From Castor canadensis (lineage: Eukaryota > Chordata > Mammalia > Rodentia > Castoridae), in contig NC_133397.1 of NCBI RefSeq assembly GCF_047511655.1, positions 44,158,001 through 44,222,000 on the forward strand: DNA of 64,000 nucleotides, given 5' to 3'. Positions within the stretch are counted from its first letter, which is position 1. Each line of letters begins with the position of its first letter. The translations under genes and the position numbers were made by a program. Positions 37,485-49,331 of this stretch are shown here, piece by piece. The notes below the pieces were generated by a model that ran no database searches, was not told the DNA's origin, and saw nothing but the letters and a program-made list of their open reading frames with translations.

Positions 37485-38748
37485 AAATCATGACCCAATA
37501 AAGAAATGGGCAACTGAACTGAGCAGAATTCTTTCAAAGGAAGAAGACCAAATGGTTAAAAAACACATGAAAAAATGCTCACCATCCCTACCCGTAAGGA
37601 AATGCAAATCAAAACCACACTAAGATTCCACCTCACTCCTGTTAGAATGGCTACCATCGAGAACACCAACAAAACAAATGTTGGTGAGGATGTGGGGAAA
37701 AAGGAACCCTCATACACTGCTGGTGGGAATGTAAGATAGTACAACCACTATGGAAAACAGTAAGGAGGTTCCTTAAAACACTAAAAATAGACCTGCCATA
37801 TGATCCAGCAATACCACTCCTAGGGATATACCCGAAGGAATATGAGTCAGCTTACAACAAAGCCATCTGCACACTCATACTTAATTGCAGCACTGTTCAC
37901 AATAGATAAGCTTTGGTAACAGCCAAGATGTCCAGCTACTGAAGACTAGATTAAGAAAATGTGATATTTATACACAATGGAATTTTACTAAGCCACAAAG
38001 AAGAAGAACTTTTGTCATTTACAGGTAAATGGATAGAACTGGAGAACATCATTATAAGTGAAGTTGGTCAGGTTCAGAAGGCCAAAAGCCAAATGTTCTT
38101 CCTCATATCCGGATTTTAGACCTAATACAAATGCAACAATATTGAGACACAGGTCACACTAAGGGGAGGCCATACATGGGAGGAACAGGGCAAGGGAAGG
38201 AAACTAAAAATTTGAATTTGTTTGATGTGCTCACTGTGCAGGAATGAATATAGAAATCTTAAACTGGCTGGGGCCACCATGACAAGTGGACTAGAGAGGA
38301 GTGCAGAATATTGAAAGAGATGAACCAATTGGGGTTGTAACACATATGTGCATGGAAACAACACAAGAAAATTCCCTGTGTAGCTCTCTTTATCTCAAAC
38401 TAGAGAAAACACCATGTTTCTCTTTTTGTCTTTTATGGTTTTTCTTTTACAAAATCGGAGGAGGGTAGAACAGGTTCTGGTGGTGGTAGGTGGGGGTTGG
38501 GGGTGGGGTCGATTTGCAACTGTGGGAGGGGAGAAAGTGGTGGGGAAAAGGGGTAAGAGGATAAATAGGTTGCAAATAATGCATACACATGTAGGTAAAT
38601 GCAAAAATGATACCTGTTGAAACTGTTCCAGGAATTGGAGAAGGAAGGATAAAAGAGAGTAGTGTAGGAAGTATGATATGTTTGATACATTGTAAGAACC
38701 TTTATGAATGCTACAATGTACCCCGAGCCAGCACAACAGTAAAAATGT
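37485..38748 (+). mobile_element. Inner L1, ORF2 C-terminus and 3' untranslated region, inserted into an older L1
   Basis: From 37485 the sequence follows the end of L1 ORF2 ('atgacccaataaagaaatgg', 'aaatgcaaatcaaaaccaca', 'ggtgaggatgtggggaaaaa', 'ctcctagggatatacccgaa', 'gcagcactgttcacaataga', 'ggaattttactaagccacaa'). From about 38110 it is 3' UTR, including a G-rich block at 38480-38536, and ends in 'caacagtaaaaatg'. The ORF2 part holds several in-frame stops and small shifts, so it is dead and 5'-truncated. Open frames up to 161 codons on the minus strand (38395-38880) and 113 codons (38433-38774) are antisense to this UTR and not genes. Bounds at the junction are good to about 10 bp. Confidence 0.8.
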
Positions 38749-38953
38749 GACAAATATTGCATGTTTTCTCTCATACATAGAATCTAGATTAAAAAGAAAA
38801 AAAAGACATGAAAGTAGAAGGAGAAATATTTGGGACAGTGACCAGCAGTAGGCAAGAGGGAGACAAGTAGGGATGATCAAAGTACATCATTTCTACATAT
38901 TTGAAAAGTCATAATGAAACCTGTTATTTTGTAAAATTAATATGTACTAAAAA
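38749..38953 (+). mobile_element. Outer L1, 3' untranslated region, right part
   Basis: Resumes with 'gacaaatattgcatgttttc', 'tctcatacatagaatctaga', 'agacatgaaagtagaaggag', 'ggatgatcaaagtacatcat' and ends 'ttaatatgtactaaaaag', a typical rodent L1 3' terminus. It continues from the break at about 37484. Confidence 0.7.
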
Positions 38954-39059
38954 GATTGTATGAATTTTTAAAGAGTTAACTTTTTCTTCATTTTCATTGA
39001 ATACCATGATATATTAGTAACAGTTACAGAAATTTTTACCATTTTTTCAGTTTCATGAT

Positions 39060-39800
39060 TATCACTTCTTTATACTTGGCTTTCTCTTACTCAAGTTTTA
39101 AAAACTCTGTAGATTTATATCTTTATTTTTTAAAGGTACTTGGAATTGAACTCCAGTCCTCGTGCTTGCTAAGCAGGTGCTCTACCACTTGAGTCACATC
39201 CTTGTGTACTTTTTGAGTAATCATTTTCCCTAGATAGCCTAGATTACCTTAAATGTAAATTGGTCTTTGCATATGTGAAAATAACTATTTTTCTGTCATG
39301 TCAATGATTTAAAAATATATAGAATTTTAGGATGTACTTCCCATCCTAAATCCTATAGTATATTTATTATTCTTGCATTTAACATTCTAGAAGTCTGATG
39401 TCCAGCCTTGTTCTATTGCATTTTCCCCCAATAACATGAAGTTTTTCTTTGGCTGATTATCATTTTCCTATTTAAATGTCTGGTTGTGGGTCTTTACTGA
39501 CTTTTTTATACTCTTTCAATCTTACAACATGTATCTTTCCTTAGCTCAAGGAAGTTTCCTTACATTTCTACTATGTGTTCTCGTTTTCTTCAACCTACTT
39601 TGCTGCCCTGATTGAATATCTATTCCATGTTTATTGAATTTGATAAATCTGTACTCCATGTCTTTTATCTTACTGATCTCCTTTGTTTATTTCTGAATTT
39701 AGGGGGGATTTTCCAGAACTTTGTTTATGATTAACTGATTCAGCTTTCTGCTATCTTTGAGATATGTGTCAGACTTTGTGAGTTGATGTCATTTCTTCAA
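39060..39800 (-). mobile_element. Probable old L1 relic, antisense
   Basis: The order 'aacattctagaagtctgatg', 'atgaagtttttctttggctg', 'tttactgacttttttatact', 'gattgaatatctattccatg', 'tctttatcttactgatctcc'-like wording and 'gggggattttccagaacttt' parallels an antisense old L1 segment. It is interrupted by the ID element at 39134-39204. Confidence 0.35.
39134..39204 (-). repeat. ID-type SINE, antisense
   Basis: The plus strand reads 'ggtacttggaattgaactcc', 'gtgcttgctaagcaggtgct', 'ctaccacttgagtcacatcc', the reverse complement of the tRNA-like ID body (B box then A box). Confidence 0.75.
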
Positions 39801-42414
39801 GACATGGCGATGTGAACTTTTACTCTATGATGGAAATAAAATGAAAGTTTTGCTTCAGAACTTCAATTTTTACCATGTTAGAGGCCCAGTTGACTGAGGA
39901 GAAATGAGAAATAAAACTGAAACAGGTTCCACAATGGGGAACAGGTTGCTAGGAAGCACATCGCTTCTTCATTCTCTTGCAATATAAATATCTAGTACAC
40001 TTCTTTCCATCCTATAACTGCATTACAGATCTCTTATGGAATCCTCATTTGCATTTTTTTCATGCTATGGATTCCAAATATAGGCTTGCAGTGATGCTTC
40101 AGCCCCTATGCCAGCATCCTTTTTACTTCCTAAAGTCACTTAAAAGATCAGCTTGTGTTTCTATGTGTTTCCCTATTTCACTGCCTTATCCCACTATTCA
40201 GTACATAAGGCTAATTTTTCTATCTGTTGAGAATTTTAGTGGTTAAGGAGCAGTAGCAAGAATGTTGTCCTTGGAGAAAATAATATGCCAGGAGATTCCA
40301 CCACCATGCTGAATGCTCCCTTTCCCTTTGGAGCAGGCTGAAGTTTATTGGGACACACAGGTTCTTTACTAATTAGCATGATGTTTCTGCTGCTGGATCC
40401 TGATTATCACTATCATGCTTTATCCACGGCCCCTATGAAGAGTGCTAGTATGCTGCAGTGCCCCCTACTTGTTCTGGCCCACTCTGTTATGTTAGTATCA
40501 TTTGTAGATTTGAGCACTCCACCCCTCTTGGCTCATGGCTTACTCTTTCTTCAAGCATCTATCACTCTGATTTTAGAGAAAGTCCAAGGATGGTTGAGGA
40601 GACATCACTACTTGTACAGACAGGTCTTTTACTTTTTTTTGTTGTGTGTGGGGGGAGGGTATAATTCAGAGTTTTCTAGTAGGAAGCAAAAGACAATTCA
40701 CCTCATAGTCAAATAGACGAAAAAATAGGACAAAGTCTTGCCGGTTTAGGTAATTGAATAATTGAACATGTCCAGGCTTAGCTTTTACTCCAGGTAAAGA
40801 TTGATTTAAGGTTCAAATGATACTACTATATGACATTCCTTAGCTCTGGGGTGGGTTCATTTGCAGGCTCAAAATAATGACATTTGGCAGTTTTGGTTTT
40901 CCATCATCTCTGCACTTAGAACAGAAAGTTCAAACCTGAAGTTCTAGAGTTGAACCTCCTTGTTTCTGAGTAGCTTGATGTGAAGAATGTAGCCATTCCT
41001 GAACTAACCACCAAGGTCAAGGGATGTGTGACTGACTTCCCTTAGGTCAATTCTCTACTCTTGGAATATGTTTGTCAGTTCAAAGGGAAATTCTTTTGGC
41101 TTTAATAAGAAGCAAAGGGAACATATTTGCTGGAAGTGGGGTGATGGCATTCTGGATAAGTGAAAAAATCCAACAGATTTATCTCTAGTGAATTTTGGAT
41201 TGTTATATTTTCTCTCAATTAATGTTAATATATATTATTTCCTCCCAGAATTTCTTTCACAGTGGCTTATATTTCTGTAAGAACTTTTTCAACTTTGGGG
41301 AATTAATGTGGAATATTACCTATGACTGGGGAAAATGTATAAATATAGAGGATCATCTTATGATCTTTAGTTAGGATGGCGTAATTCTTATTTATATTCC
41401 TTAAGGTGCATAAGAGTATGACAGGACCAAACTATTAAAGGACTGCCACCTTGATATAGTAGAAGTTCAAGATCATTAATATCTCTAGATATGCTATGTT
41501 TTCCATTCATGCACAGATCCCTATAAACCTGAGTTCATTAGCTGAGTTAGTTAAGGGTTCACATTAAAATACTGACTTAATTAAATATTTTAGCTGTTGT
41601 ATTGTCTACAGCACTAATAATGCCTGCTTAGTAGCTAAAGAAAAAAATTGTGGCAGTATATTAGCATAATTATATTTTTTCTTAGCCAATGTTCACCTTC
41701 CTCAAAGGGATATGGCTATGATTTATGACACAAAAATAATATCAGCATGCATTAATAGTGCTAGTTTGTTTATTCCTTCTTTAATACCTGATTGCTTCTC
41801 TTTTTTTCATAACAGATGTGGCCCAGAAAAGATTTTAGTGTTGATCATATGAGTAACACAGCCCCATGGAATTGAGATGGTAATAACAAATATCTCATTT
41901 TCTCCCAGTCAAATTAATAATACTGTACAGTTGATTAGAACACTTTCAATATGGTTCCGGTTGATGTACGTGCATTTATTATCTTCTTATAAATACAATT
42001 CTGCAGGCTTGAATCTGAAAGAACTAGTCTGGAAGTCACTGAAGCAGTGAATTCAACTTAAGGGAATGTCTCCTAATGAAGAGAAACTCATACAAATAGC
42101 TATATTTTCACAGTACAAAAAACTGCAATCTTTTCCTAGGCTATTATCATACTAATGACAGTAAGAGAGTAAAATGTTTAAAAGTCAGTGTTTATGAATT
42201 GTACTTTATGCAAAGCAGGTGTGTGAATACTAAAATGTTTATGTTAAGATCATTGCTAAAGGAGTTTTATTTTTATAAAGTGTTTGTCACATGGTCTTAC
42301 ATGGTAAATTATTTCAATACATCATTTATGTATTAGAGTTACTAATATTGTTATTGGCACACAGAATAATATACTGATTAAAACCCTCTGTAAAAACTCC
42401 TTTTTACAATGCTA
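39801..42414. other. Unique sequence, no supported gene
   Basis: A plus-strand frame of 122 codons at 40348-40716 ends in a T- and G-rich stretch (40630-40660). It has hydrophobic residues but no recognisable domain, and a second frame (40458-40664) overlaps it, so I do not call it. No repeat recognised apart from low-complexity DNA. Confidence 0.45.
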
Positions 42415-42828
42415 TGTTAGTCACTTTTTATTGCTGTGACAAAATATCTGAGATAAGTAACTTAAAAGGAGGAAATTTCATTTTGGCTCGCAGTTTCAGA
42501 GATTTCAGTCCAGGGTCACTTGACTCCTTTATTTCTTGGCTACTGGTGAGCTCATGGCAGAGGAAAGCTATTCACCTCATGGTACCCAGGAAGCAGAGAC
42601 ACAAAGGGAACAGAGGGCTCTAGAACCAATATATACCCTTCAAAGGCATATCCCCAGTGTCCTACTTCCTCCAGTTATCTCCTGCCTCCTAATAGCCCAT
42701 TCAGCTGTGCATTTATCAATGGGTTAATCAGTTGTTGACTTTAGCGCCCTCTTAATAGCGCTACCATCTGGTGACCAAGCCTTCAACACATGAGTCTGTG
42801 AGAGACATTTCACATCCAAACCACAACA
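42415..42828 (-). mobile_element. ERVL-MaLR LTR, antisense, nearly complete
   Basis: Reads TGTTAG...ACAACA on the plus strand, that is TGTTGT...CTAACA on the coding strand, so both LTR ends (TG/CA) are present over 414 bp. Clear MaLR wording on the plus strand: 'ttattgctgtgacaaaatat', 'ttcattttggctcgcagttt', 'catggcagaggaaagctatt', 'cacctcatggtacccaggaa', 'ccagtgtcctacttcctcca', 'gaccaagccttcaacacatg' and 'tttcacatccaaaccacaac'. No internal gag/pol sequence next to it, so it is a solo LTR. No clean 5-bp flanking duplication is visible. Frames at 42414-42727 are inside it. Confidence 0.8.
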
Positions 42829-44589
42829 AATGGCATTTTTCATGCAAAAGGTATCAAGGAAATTCCTGTTTTCTTAGTGGACCACTGTTGAAGAAGGAGA
42901 AGGAATATAAAGTTGGCAGTAGACCAAGTCTTATAAAGAGAAGGTCACGTGAGGGTGAGAAGAAGATGCTGCCCAGCCTGTGGCTAGGATGGCAATCTTT
43001 TCTGAAGATTCTGTTCAGGCAAAGGCTTAATTCCTTTCAATTTGGAAAATAGACAATGATGTAGAGGAAGGAATCAACTAAGTAAAATGAAGGTGGTTTC
43101 CCTAACTTGAAATACATTGCCGTCGTGTCTATGTAGTTTCTAACTCTAGCAATAAAGCTGATAAAAAGCAGGGGATTTAATGGGACATCACGTGTTAAAT
43201 GTTATTTCATAACTCCTCACAATATTATCTTTCCTAGTAATTCCTTGAAAACAAAATGTAGCATTCATATTAAAGCTGTACCATCACCTTGAATAAAATG
43301 TAAAGGTGAAGACTACAAAATACATATGACAGAAGAAAGAAATGTCATAGAACTCTGCCAAATGAGAACATTTTCTTAAACTTTCCTTGTTTTAAAATTT
43401 CTCTCAGCACAGGTAACAAGGGCCAATTACTATTCACTAACAATTCAGGAAAATCTTAAATCTTCAATGCTCTTCAATCAATAACTCTCATTATGCTATT
43501 TTTAAACCATGAAGAGCTAACTACCAAATCCTATGACAAGGCAGAGCCTTGGCTCTGTCAACCATGTTACTGCTCAAAGCAATCCCTGCCAAGAGACAGC
43601 TGAGGAGGCACAGTGCAGCCTAGCTGTCTGGAACAGGAGCGCAACAGACCTGGTCACTGTCCCCATCCATTCCGCAAAACTTCGTCTGTCACTGGTGCAC
43701 ATGGCTACTTATGGACCTGCTGTTTAATAATGTATATTTTGTAAGAAACAAAAAATAAACCCTTATTTGTTTTAATTTCAAAGAATTCTTACTATGAAAT
43801 GAGGTTAAATGTTAAGTGTGTTATCATCATTATTTGTTGATATACAGGTATGTATAGCATGCCACAAAAATGAAATTTAACTAACAGTCTCTGGTCCCTA
43901 GAAAATTCAGCCTTAGAAAATAATTCAATAATGATTTATTAAAGACCTATTATTATTACCTGTTAGTTCTGTTGTGGAGTCTGTATTACATCTACATGAG
44001 TAGCACAGACAACTGAACAAATATCTAAAGTAAATAAACCTGTGCAAGCTTACATTACACAAGGGCAAAGAGATGAATATAAACAGGTGGACTAGAGAAA
44101 ACAGAGGCAAAAAAGGTACAAGAACCATATCAGGATCAAAAGCTTTAACAACTCCCTAGAAGTAACTTTATTTCCCTTGTCTCTGTGAAAGAAATAAAAA
44201 AGCATGGAAATTTAGGAAGTAAAAAATTGCTTCCTAAAAAAAGGAAAGAATTGTTTAGTTTACAGCAAAGGGCGACACAGACCTTAGGATTTCTAATATT
44301 CATTCTACTTTTCTGTATAACCATAGCTTATATTTACTGAATTGCTAGGTATTATTGTGTACCCATATTTATGTTCCCAACAATACATAGTGAACACATA
44401 TTATTTTTACATTTATGTAACTTTGTTTCATTGCAGTGATAGAAAGATAATGCTCACATACATACTCCTTAGGACAGAAAGTAAGAAGAGATTAGAAGAT
44501 AACAGAAAATTTTGCTGGATAGGTATTCACTGCACAATGATTATATTATTGGCGGCAGTGAAGAAGAAAAGAAGGAAGGAGTGAATGCA
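42829..44589. other. Unique sequence, no gene seen
   Basis: Contains GC-richer patches at 42890-43020 and 43530-43720 with frames of 93 and 64 codons that show no known domain. About 43925-44110 may be a decayed antisense L2 end ('atgatttattaaagacctat'). None is strong enough to call. Confidence 0.4.
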
Positions 44590-45010
44590 AAGAAAGGAAG
44601 TATATCAGTTATTTATTATGTAACAAATAACCTGAAACACAGTAGCCTAAAACCAACACCTTAAACTGAGCAGTCTTCGGATGGGGAGATTTGGACAAGA
44701 GTAGACTTTGACCTTGACTGGGTTTATTTTGTTCCTTCTTGGACTGATGGTTATATTACAGCCTTTCTTTTCTGGCAGTTGTCAGTTATCAGATAAGGAA
44801 TAAAGGTGACTGGGCCATATACCTTGTTTAGTCACATGATGGCAGATTTTAAAGTCTCAGAGTGGAGATATGCAAGACAAACTGGGGCTTGGGTTTTGAA
44901 TGTGCATATCAGAATTCTTGTTACATGCTGCTGGCCAAATGAGCTTGCAGTAGTGGGCAGATGGGCACTTCTTTTGGGGAGAAACTGCAGAGAATTGTGG
45001 CCACTTTAGC
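44590..45010. mobile_element. Ancient interspersed repeat, family unresolved
   Basis: Begins 'tatatcagttatttattatg', 'taacaaataacctgaaacac', 'agtagcctaaaaccaacacc', which parallels the opening of a common old mammalian repeat ('...aacaaaccaccccaaaactt...'). It ends 'gagaattgtggccacttt', also typical. I could not settle whether this family is LTR or DNA transposon. The piece at 54150-54460 seems to be the same family. Confidence 0.4.
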
Positions 45011-46131
45011 AAATTTATAGGTGGCAAGAAATAAAAGAGATGAGTAGCAGAGAATTAAGAAACAGTAAGATAACAACAGACCACTTGCATAGTTTTACTA
45101 CTAAACTCACAGAAATAATTGAAGACAGATTACAAAGAAAATTTGGGACACACTTTTGAGAAGTAGGGTTTTTTATGATGAAGGTAATTTTTTTTTCAAA
45201 AGGCTTCTTTGGAGCATTAACTATTTTGCTTGAGCTTTGCTTCTAAAGCATGTCACACGTGAGGATTAACCTTGATTTTGAAAGAATGATCTTATATTTT
45301 TAAGTTATTGACACCTTTTTGTTTGAGAACAACAAAAGATGAATTGAACGTCTTTCTAACACACAGTAAGAGACAAAAAATAAGCTAAATATGGTCATGC
45401 TCCCTTATTACAATTTATCTGAACAACAGGACATGTTTCAATAAATGAATTTTATTCATCTCATTCTTCATATTGCAAGTGTACAAAGTTCATGAAATTA
45501 AAGATTTTTATCTGCACAAACTAAAATCCATCTCACTCCTTAATTCTTTAATGTAATTATTTAAAGATGGTTAGCTTGCTGAGAAAGCAGGCAAGAACAA
45601 TTTTATTTTAATTCCTTGGAACTGTGACACGTGCTTACAAATCTCAACTCAAACAGATTATTAATTGTTTGGTTATACTTAGATGTTGGGTTTTAATTTC
45701 ACTATCTTTTCCGGATGTTTATTACTTATTTCCTTTGGTATACCAGATTGATTCAATTCATCATGAAAATATATTAGGAACACACACACACACGCCACAT
45801 GCACATATACACCACATGCACATACACGCACAAATGTTAGCTGGTCAGGTTCTGCATTTACCCAGTCTTGAGTCATGTTTCTGGTTATGGAACATGATCA
45901 TTTGCTCTAATTTTCCCTCCCTTTTCTACTCTTCTAAACTCTGTTTTTTTATTTCTTTGCACCTATCCATACACAAATATTTATTGAGTGCTACTTTATG
46001 CCTAGGAGCAATGTGCATGACAGTAAACACAACATACATATCATTACTTTCACATGACTGATAAACATAGCCTGTTTTGGCTTGGTTGAATCAACAAAAT
46101 TTTCCCTAAATCTTCAGTTTCCAGATAAATA
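45011..46131. other. Unique sequence with a CA-rich low-complexity block
   Basis: At 45778-45832 there is an imperfect CA/CATG-rich tract with two 'accacatgcaca' like units. About 45975-46040 ('aaatatttattgagtgctac', 'tttatgcctaggagcaatgt') is probably an antisense L2 terminus. The 145-codon plus frame at 45624-46061 spans both low-complexity DNA and this relic and is rejected as a gene. Confidence 0.45.
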
Positions 46132-46197
<66 letters not shown>

Positions 46198-46211
46198 GAG
46201 AAAGAAAAAAA
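46132..46211. repeat. (GAAA)n microsatellite
   Basis: About 16 tandem GAAA units with a few GAGA changes at the right end. It is all purine on the plus strand. Confidence 0.97.
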
Positions 46212-46434
46212 CAAAACCAAAATCAAAATCCAAAACAAAGCAAATCACCTGTTGTCAAATCCCTAAAGTGATACAAAGGACCAGACCTGCTGCCTGCTAG
46301 GGGAGTCTGAGAACACACTCTCCTCCTTGCAAATCAGACTGTGGCTTGGATGTCAAGAATGCACAAAGAAGTTCTCAAGTAGCCCTGTGGGTGCTTATTA
46401 TTCACTCTCTACCTTTGGCTTCTGTTGCACTTGT

Positions 46435-46530
46435 CTGTCTCCCATACTAGACCATGCACTCCTTAAAGTACAAAGACCATATTTGTTTTGCCTACAAATA
46501 CTATCTAACATAGAGTAGATATTGCTTCTT
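46435..46530 (+). mobile_element. L2/MIR-type 3' end, sense
   Basis: Order 'actagaccatgcactcctta', 'aagtacaaagaccatatttg', 'ttttgcctacaaatactatc' and 'taacatagagtagatattgc' matches the L2 3' UTR ending. Confidence 0.5.
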
Positions 46531-46868
46531 AGTTAAATCCAAATTGACTTTGTAAGTCAAAAATATCTGTCCTTGTCATGGCTGCAAGGTCAACTTGCTA
46601 TATTTTATCAAGCTCAACTTATTTGCAGTATTTATTAGAATTACCATCTAGTTAAACAAAATTGGCATTAATTTTTGAATGTTAGCAACTATTCTCAACT
46701 ACATAAAAGAATCAAGAAACATTTTCTACTCTGGGTCTTACTTCACAGTCTGTTGATTGGATAGTCTTGTTCAATTTTAAAATTGTGCCTACACTTACAT
46801 GGTCTTGGATCTGCAGTATGGGGCAGGATTCTGTAACTTGACATTGAAAGTGTAAATATTAATTTACT

Positions 46869-47194
46869 TTCTATTTTGGAGGGCAATACTGGGGTTTGAA
46901 CTCAGGGGTCTCAAACTTGCTAGACCTGCATTCTACCACTTGAGCAACTCCCGCAGCCCTTTTGCTTCAGTTTATTTTTCAGATAGGCTCTCATGCTTTT
47001 GGCTAGTGACTGGCCTCTGATCACTATCCTCCTATCTCCTACATCCTCTTCTAAGTAGCTAGGATTATAGATATGAACCATCATGCTTATCTTGTTTTTT
47101 GAGATAGAGTCTCACTAACTTTCTGCCCCACCGATCCTCCCATCTCCACCTCCCAAGTAGCTGGGACAATAGGCATTAGCCACCATGCCTGGCT
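46869..47194 (-). mobile_element. Three-part B1-B1-ID SINE, antisense
   Basis: Read on the minus strand, the order is a first B1-like unit (about 47194-47090, 'catgcctggct' and 'cctcccaagtagctgggaca' on the plus strand), a second B1-like unit (about 47088-46970, 'aagtagctaggattatagat' on the plus strand), then an ID-like unit (about 46955-46880, 'ctaccacttgagcaactccc' on the plus strand). Each B1-like unit has its own 'gagatag-agtctcac'/'cagataggctctcatg' region. Possible 7-bp target duplication ATTTACT at 46862-46868 and 47195-47201, with the A-rich tail between the left copy and the ID part. Confidence 0.75.
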
Positions 47195-47603
47195 ATTTAC
47201 TAAATGTGTGCAGAAATGTGTAACTTATGCCAAGTGAACCTCAAAGGAGAATCATCGGTACGTTGATTTGCTTGTTCTATTGAAGTGCTCTACTGAACAC
47301 TTCATACAACATGATCAGTACATAACTACACCAGCACAAGATCAGTTCACAGCACATGCAGATCTTCTTCAGTAGATAATGTTCCATTGATTTCCAGGTA
47401 GTTGTAAAAATTTCTTCTATCAAAGAAGTCTGAGTCTTTTTTATTCATTTTCTTTCCAAAACTTAATGGTTTCAAGCTTATTTTTAATTTTATCTACCTC
47501 TTGGATTCATTTATAGTAACAGCCCTAATTTTCATTTGCATATCACCACCAGTGAGGAGGTTGAGAACAACTTCCAATATTCATTAGCCTTTTCATTTTC
47601 TCT

Positions 47604-47808
47604 CTTTCTTTTTTTTTTTTTTTTTTTGTGGTACTAGTGCTTGAACTCAGGGCCTTCGCCTTGAGCCACTCCACCAGCCCTATTTTTGAGAAGGGTTTCG
47701 AGATAGGACCTTGTGAACTATTTGCCTGGGCTGGATTTGAACCGTGATCTTCCTGATTTCTGCTTCTTGAGTAGCTAGGATTACAGGTGTGCGTCACAGG
47801 TACCTGGC
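47604..47808 (-). mobile_element. Composite B1+ID SINE, antisense, with target duplication
   Basis: The plus strand starts with a long poly-T (about 47611-47627), then 'gtggtactagtgcttgaact', 'cagggccttcgccttgagcc', 'actccaccagccct', the linker, and the B1 part ending 'ttacaggtgtgcgtcacagg' 'tacctggc'. A perfect 11-bp target duplication TCATTTTCTCT flanks it at 47593-47603 and 47809-47819. It belongs to the subfamily of the 13356 and 50481 copies. The long tail and duplication mark it as relatively young. The frame at 47543-47812 is antisense SINE. Confidence 0.9.
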
Positions 47809-47850
47809 TCATTTTCTCTTTTGAGTGAGTCCATTCAAGTTAACTGGTGT

Positions 47851-47986
47851 TTTTTTTTTTTTTTTTTTTTTTTTGCTTTGAAGCATGGTCTCATTATGCA
47901 ACCTAAACTGGCCTTGAACTTGTGAGCCTCTGGACTTAGTTTTCCCAAGTGCTGGGATTAAAAGCATGTGCCACCATTTGGCTTAT
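47851..47986 (-). mobile_element. Monomeric B1-type SINE, antisense
   Basis: Poly-T of 24 bases, then 'gcatggtctcattatgcaac', 'taaactggccttgaacttgt', 'cccaagtgctgggattaaaa' and 'gcatgtgccaccatttggc', the reverse complement of a B1 monomer without an ID part. It lies only about 40 bp from the composite SINE in the same orientation. Confidence 0.85.
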
Positions 47987-48567
47987 TACTGATCTTTTCT
48001 GTGTGTAAATTTCTGAATCCGTTGGTCAAATTTCTTATAAATAAATAGCTAAAGGAAAATAAATAAAATATTTTGGTTTCTTTACTGGGATAGAATAAAT
48101 TTATAGATAGATCTGGAGAGAAGTTAGTACAATGTTGGAGTTTCCAAATTGTGACTACACACATAGTCCATTCAAATTTCCATCAAATTAATGTTTTATA
48201 GTCTTCTACATAAAGATCTTAAAGTCTTTTTTAATACGAAGTTTATTATTAGTTGATATTTTTGATGCTACTGGAAGGGTTATGCTTTTAACTCACTATC
48301 TACTTGCAGTTTTGTTTTACTATAGAAATATAATTAAATTTGCATATTGTTTCTATCCAGCAAACTTGCTACCTGAAGTCATGTAACAATTGTTGACCAG
48401 ATTCCCATGCATTTTCTATGCACATAAACATTTTCTAGGTCATTTGCAAATAAAACCTATTTCTTCTTCTCTGGTTGTTTTATCTAAGTCTTCTAGCATA
48501 ATATTGAAAATAAGCATGTATGTGTTATACAAGTATAAAATTTTTCTAATAGTCACCAGTAGTTACA

Positions 48568-48735
48568 TTTTCTTTTTATTTATTTATTTTTTTCCTTTTT
48601 CTTTTATTATTCATATGTGCATACAAGGCTTGGTTCATTTCTCCCCCCTGCCCCCACCCCTTCCCTTACCACCCACTCCGCCCCCTCTGTCTCCCCCCCA
48701 ATACCCAGCAGAAACTATTTTGCCCTTATTTTTAA
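48568..48735 (-). mobile_element. Younger L1 3' end, antisense, nested in older L1
   Basis: T-rich start (poly-A tail in reverse), then 'ttattattcatatgtgcata', 'caaggcttggttcatttctc', a very C-rich stretch (48640-48700) and 'atacccagcagaaactattt'. In sense direction this is a G-rich L1 3' UTR ending in an A-rich tail. It differs from the 3' end at 38700-38748, so another L1 subfamily. Its right junction, near 48735, is approximate. Confidence 0.6.
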
Positions 48736-49331
48736 TTATGTTGCTACTTGTCAGTTTTAAGAAGCTCTCTTCCTTATTCTCTGAGATTTTTTTCCTTAAA
48801 TTATAAATGAATATTTACCTTTATGTATGTTTTATCTGCATCTATTAGAATATCACAGATTTTTCTCCTTCTTAAGTCAATTACATTTATTGACTTCCAA
48901 ATATTAAAGAATTTATCATTCCTGGATCCACTAAATTTGGTCATTATATTTAGTCCTGTTTGCTGTCAAGGGAATGTTGGCAATATTTTTTCTTTGATAA
49001 TACTGATCATATTTTTTTCTTAAATTTTAGTAGAATTTGTCCCTGAAGATATGAAGGCCTCGAGTATTGCTATGGAAATGCTTTTCAATTATGAATTCCA
49101 TTTATTTAACTGCCAAAGTCTAGCTCATTTTTCTACTTCTATGTCAGTTTTGATAACTTGGTTCTTTCTAGGAATTTATGTATTTCATACAAATTTTAAA
49201 TGGGGCATTTACAGGAGCTTTTCCTAATATTTAAATGGAGCTTTTCATAATATTTCCTTTAGTATTGGTAGTCTTAATCAACCTTATGTGAACTGATCAA
49301 TTTTAATTTTTTTACCAAGAAGTCAACTTTT

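Noticed and set aside
38395..38880. 161-codon minus-strand open frame, the longest in the window
   Set aside because: It runs antisense through L1 3' untranslated sequence across the inner/outer L1 junction; its C-, T- and P-rich translation comes from the G-rich UTR block.
40348..40716. 122-codon plus-strand open frame
   Set aside because: Overlapped by another frame of similar quality, ends in low-complexity DNA, and no recognisable protein family.
43530..43720. GC-richer patch with a 64-codon frame, considered as an exon or old pseudogene
   Set aside because: No family recognised and no convincing splice sites at the edges.
45624..46061. 145-codon plus-strand open frame
   Set aside because: It crosses a CA-rich low-complexity tract and a probable antisense L2 end; no domain and no splice or promoter context.
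48390..48806. 138-codon plus-strand open frame
   Set aside because: It is the antisense reading of an L1 relic plus the C-rich reverse of a younger L1 3' end.
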